Origin: Bacteroidales bacterium
GTDB taxonomy: Bacteria > Bacteroidota > Bacteroidia > Bacteroidales > Tenuifilaceae
DNA length: 64,000 nt
NCBI GenBank assembly: GCA_020636835.1
Contig: JACJXC010000007.1
Span: forward strand, 281,229 to 345,228
Direction of reading: 5' to 3'
In this document: positions 62,143 through 64,000 of the stretch, one piece after another
Layout of the letters: every line of letters starts with the position of its first letter
Position numbering within the stretch: the stretch's first letter is position 1
Program-made: the position numbers and the translations under genes
The notes under the pieces: generated by a model
Databases searched by the model: none
What the model saw: only the letters and a program-made list of their open reading frames with translations
Told to the model about the DNA's origin: nothing

Positions 62143-63552
62143 ATGAGTCAATTTGTTGTTTTTGCAATTGTAATTGGGATAGTATTCGTGTTTATCCTAA
62201 TTATTTCGCTATTCAAGCGTTACAAGCGATGCCCTTCGGACAGGGTGCTTGTTGTTTACGGTAAAGTTGGTAAGGGAAAAACCGCCGAGGCCCGCTCCGC
62301 AAAGTGTATTCACGGAGGTGCTGCATTTATTTGGCCGGTAATTCAAGATTATTCTTTTCTGAATCTTACACCACTGTCCATTGAAATTAACCTAACCAAC
62401 GCGCTTAGCCAGCAGAATATCCGTGTTGATGTGCCATCACGTTTTACCGTGGGTATATCCACAGAGCCAGGCGTAATGGATAATGCCGCTGAACGTCTGT
62501 TAGGTTTAAGTCAGGATGATATTAGCAACCTTGCAAAGGATATCATTTTTGGTCAACTCCGTTTGGTTGTGGCCACCATGGATATTGAGGAAATCAACAG
62601 CAACCGCGATAAATTCCTTGCTGCTGTTTCGTCGAACGTAGAAGCCGAATTGAAAAAAATCGGTTTAAAACTAATCAACGTAAACGTAACCGACATTAAC
62701 GATGAGTCGGGCTACATTGTCGCCTTGGGTAAAGAAGCCGCTGCTAAGGCTATTAACGATGCCAAAAAGAGCGTTGCTGAGAAGAACCGCGACGGTTCCA
62801 TTGGCGAGGCAAACGCGCTCCGCGACCAACGCGTTCAGGTTTCATCGGCCGACGCTACTGCCGTTGAAGGGGAAAACACCGCAAAGGTTACAATAGCCAA
62901 TTCAAATGCAACCCGTAGGGAAAGAGAAGCCGAAGCCGAAAGAAAAGCTATTGCTGCAGAGAAAGTGAATCAAGCAAAAGCATTGGAAGAAGCCTACGCC
63001 GCTGAGCGCGAGGCTGAGTTAGCCCGTGCAGAACGTCAGGAGGCTACCCAAAAAGCCGATATTGTGGTTCCAGCACAAATCAATAAGGAGAAAATTGAGA
63101 TTGATGCAGAGGCAATGGCAGAGCAAATTCGACGTCATGCGCGAGGAGAGGCCGATGCTATCTACATGAAGATGCAGGCCGAAGCAAAAGGTATTTACGA
63201 AATCCTAAGTAAACAGGCCGAAGGTTTCGAGAAACTAAGCAAAGCAACCGGAAACTCACAGGATGCAGTAATGATGATGATTGCCGATAAACTTCCTGAA
63301 TTAGTTAAAACTCAGGTTGAAGCCATTAAGAACCTTAAGATTGACAAGATTACCGTTTGGGATAATATGAGTTCTGGTAAAGATGGAAAATCGCCAACCT
63401 CGGCTAACTTCCTATCGGGAATGCTGGGTTCTATCCCTCCATTCGAGGAACTATTCAAAATGGCTGGTATGGAATTGCCAAACTACCTAAAGGGGAAGAG
63501 CATTGAGCAAAGCCAAAAGGATGGAGTTACTGATGCCGAAGAGGTGAAATAG
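62143..63552 (+). CDS. Flotillin-like SPFH/band 7 protein (YqiK type)
   Basis: The 469-residue protein has an N-terminal membrane anchor (about 4-24), an SPFH domain (about 30-200, with RVDVPSRFTVGISTEPG) and a long Ala/Glu-rich coiled-coil flotillin domain (about 210-340, AEREAELARAERQEATQKADI). A C-terminal variable tail follows. It should oligomerise at the inner membrane and form lipid-ordered domains with the NfeD-like protein encoded 81 bases upstream. The ATG at 62143 fits the membrane anchor. A bidirectional terminator follows. Confidence 0.93.
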   Translation: MSQFVVFAIVIGIVFVFILIISLFKRYKRCPSDRVLVVYGKVGKGKTAEARSAKCIHGGAAFIWPVIQDYSFLNLTPLSIEINLTNALSQQNIRVDVPSRFTVGISTEPGVMDNAAERLLGLSQDDISNLAKDIIFGQLRLVVATMDIEEINSNRDKFLAAVSSNVEAELKKIGLKLINVNVTDINDESGYIVALGKEAAAKAINDAKKSVAEKNRDGSIGEANALRDQRVQVSSADATAVEGENTAKVTIANSNATRREREAEAERKAIAAEKVNQAKALEEAYAAEREAELARAERQEATQKADIVVPAQINKEKIEIDAEAMAEQIRRHARGEADAIYMKMQAEAKGIYEILSKQAEGFEKLSKATGNSQDAVMMMIADKLPELVKTQVEAIKNLKIDKITVWDNMSSGKDGKSPTSANFLSGMLGSIPPFEELFKMAGMELPNYLKGKSIEQSQKDGVTDAEEVK

Positions 63553-63571
63553 TATAACAAATACAAAAAGC

Positions 63572-63605
63572 AAAGGGTGTCCGTATCGGCACCCTTTCTT
63601 TTTAC
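63572..63605. terminator. Bidirectional terminator between flotillin and ArsC genes
   Basis: aaagggtg / caccctttc-type stem (63572-63579 and 63590-63597) followed by TCTTTTT on the plus strand, with an A-rich tract on the other side. It ends both convergent genes. Confidence 0.85.
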
Positions 63606-63607
63606 AG

Positions 63608-64000
63608 TTAACCGCAGCAACCACAACCACAGGTATGCTCACCCTTAATCTGGCTTTTGTAAAACGAGTAAAACCCATCCATTATCTCATCGCGAACTTT
63701 ACGGAACTCTGCAATTATTACCTCATCGGTTCCAATTGCCTCCGCTGGGTCGTCGTAGCCTAAGTGCCAGCGCTGCTTTACTTTTCCTGTAAAAACGGGG
63801 CAGTTCTCGTTAGCTCCGCCACAAACTGTAATTACATACTCCCACTCCTCCATAATATATTGGTCAACTCGCTTTGGGGTATGCAGGCTAATATCAATAC
63901 CAACTTCGCTCATAACCTTAATGGCGTTTGGGTTAACCCTTTCGGCAGGTTCAGTACCTGCGGAATAAACCTGAAGGCTAGAATCAAACGATTGTAAAAA
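63608..64000 (-). CDS. arsC: Arsenate reductase/low-molecular-weight phosphatase family, 5' end outside the window
   Basis: The gene runs off the window; 130 codons are present and the P-loop CX5R that holds the first catalytic Cys is missing. What is seen fits thioredoxin-linked ArsC: VYSAGTEPAERVNPNAIKVM, then TVCGGANENCPVF, whose two Cys resemble the redox pair of the Cys relay, and a helical C-terminus. The last ten residues form a Cys-rich tail, HTCGCGCCG, which is unusual. Without the start it could also be a phosphatase relative. A Met at 63913 is internal. Confidence 0.85.
   Translation of the reverse strand, partial: FLQSFDSSLQVYSAGTEPAERVNPNAIKVMSEVGIDISLHTPKRVDQYIMEEWEYVITVCGGANENCPVFTGKVKQRWHLGYDDPAEAIGTDEVIIAEFRKVRDEIMDGFYSFYKSQIKGEHTCGCGCCG

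Noticed and set aside
1..64000. Prophage, conjugative element or defence island
   Set aside because: No integrase, phage structural, conjugation, restriction or known defence genes were seen apart from the broken HEPN/MNT pair.

Overview
The window is a stretch of chromosome from a member of the Bacteroidota, most likely Bacteroidales/Marinilabiliales. The signs are a type IX secretion sorting tail, DUF4294 and DUF3109 proteins, single-chain glycine dehydrogenase, many hybrid PAS kinases, and repeated matches to the Bacteroidota promoter box TAnnTTTG just upstream of start codons. The phylum is well supported; the order is inference. Most of the window is ordinary chromosome, with accessory material at about 44.0-44.5 kb and 60.4-61.4 kb.

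Layout. 0-2.7 kb: an OmpA/TPR-like lipoprotein, a SpoU-type RNA methyltransferase and the stump of a lost permease. 2.7-13.9 kb: a minus-strand export operon (TolC-like protein, membrane fusion protein, ABC ATPase, two MacB/FtsX-type permeases) divergent from a sigma54-type response regulator and its histidine kinase. A sigma54 promoter and two tandem 17-bp palindromes lie between them, so the control circuit can be read from the sequence. 14-26.7 kb: housekeeping and small conserved genes (NYN/cold-shock protein, radical SAM protein, lipoprotein, the operon gpmI-DUF3109-M20 dipeptidase, DUF4294, ElbB, ThpR, WcaJ-like sugar transferase, a Gfo/Idh-like protein, Pcm, MBL hydrolase). 26.8-38.5 kb: gcvP, arginine deiminase, a small membrane protein, M1 peptidase, CorA, a T9SS-secreted multidomain protein and an unknown helical protein. 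38.6-42.2 kb: a six-PAS hybrid kinase.

42.4-46.9 kb: gltX, an MNT antitoxin whose HEPN partner is cut off by a 132-bp palindromic element, then cysE and cysteine synthase, then tRNA-Leu and tRNA-Gly. In front of cysE lies the most interesting signal of the window. It is a 28-codon leader peptide with four Cys codons in five, a strong intrinsic terminator, and an upstream segment able to pair with the terminator's 5' arm. This is the layout of a cysteine-sensing transcription attenuator.

47-54.7 kb: UDP-GlcNAc 2-epimerase and a glycosyltransferase; a three-subunit biotin-dependent acyl-CoA carboxylase whose biotin carboxylase gene is frameshifted; and a radical SAM protein. 54.8-60.4 kb: a 1522-residue hybrid kinase with a receiver protein and a STAS-like protein. 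60.4-61.4 kb: a complete IS982-type element in a short divergent promoter region. 61.5-64 kb: an NfeD-like/flotillin pair and the 3' part of an arsenate reductase gene that runs off the window.
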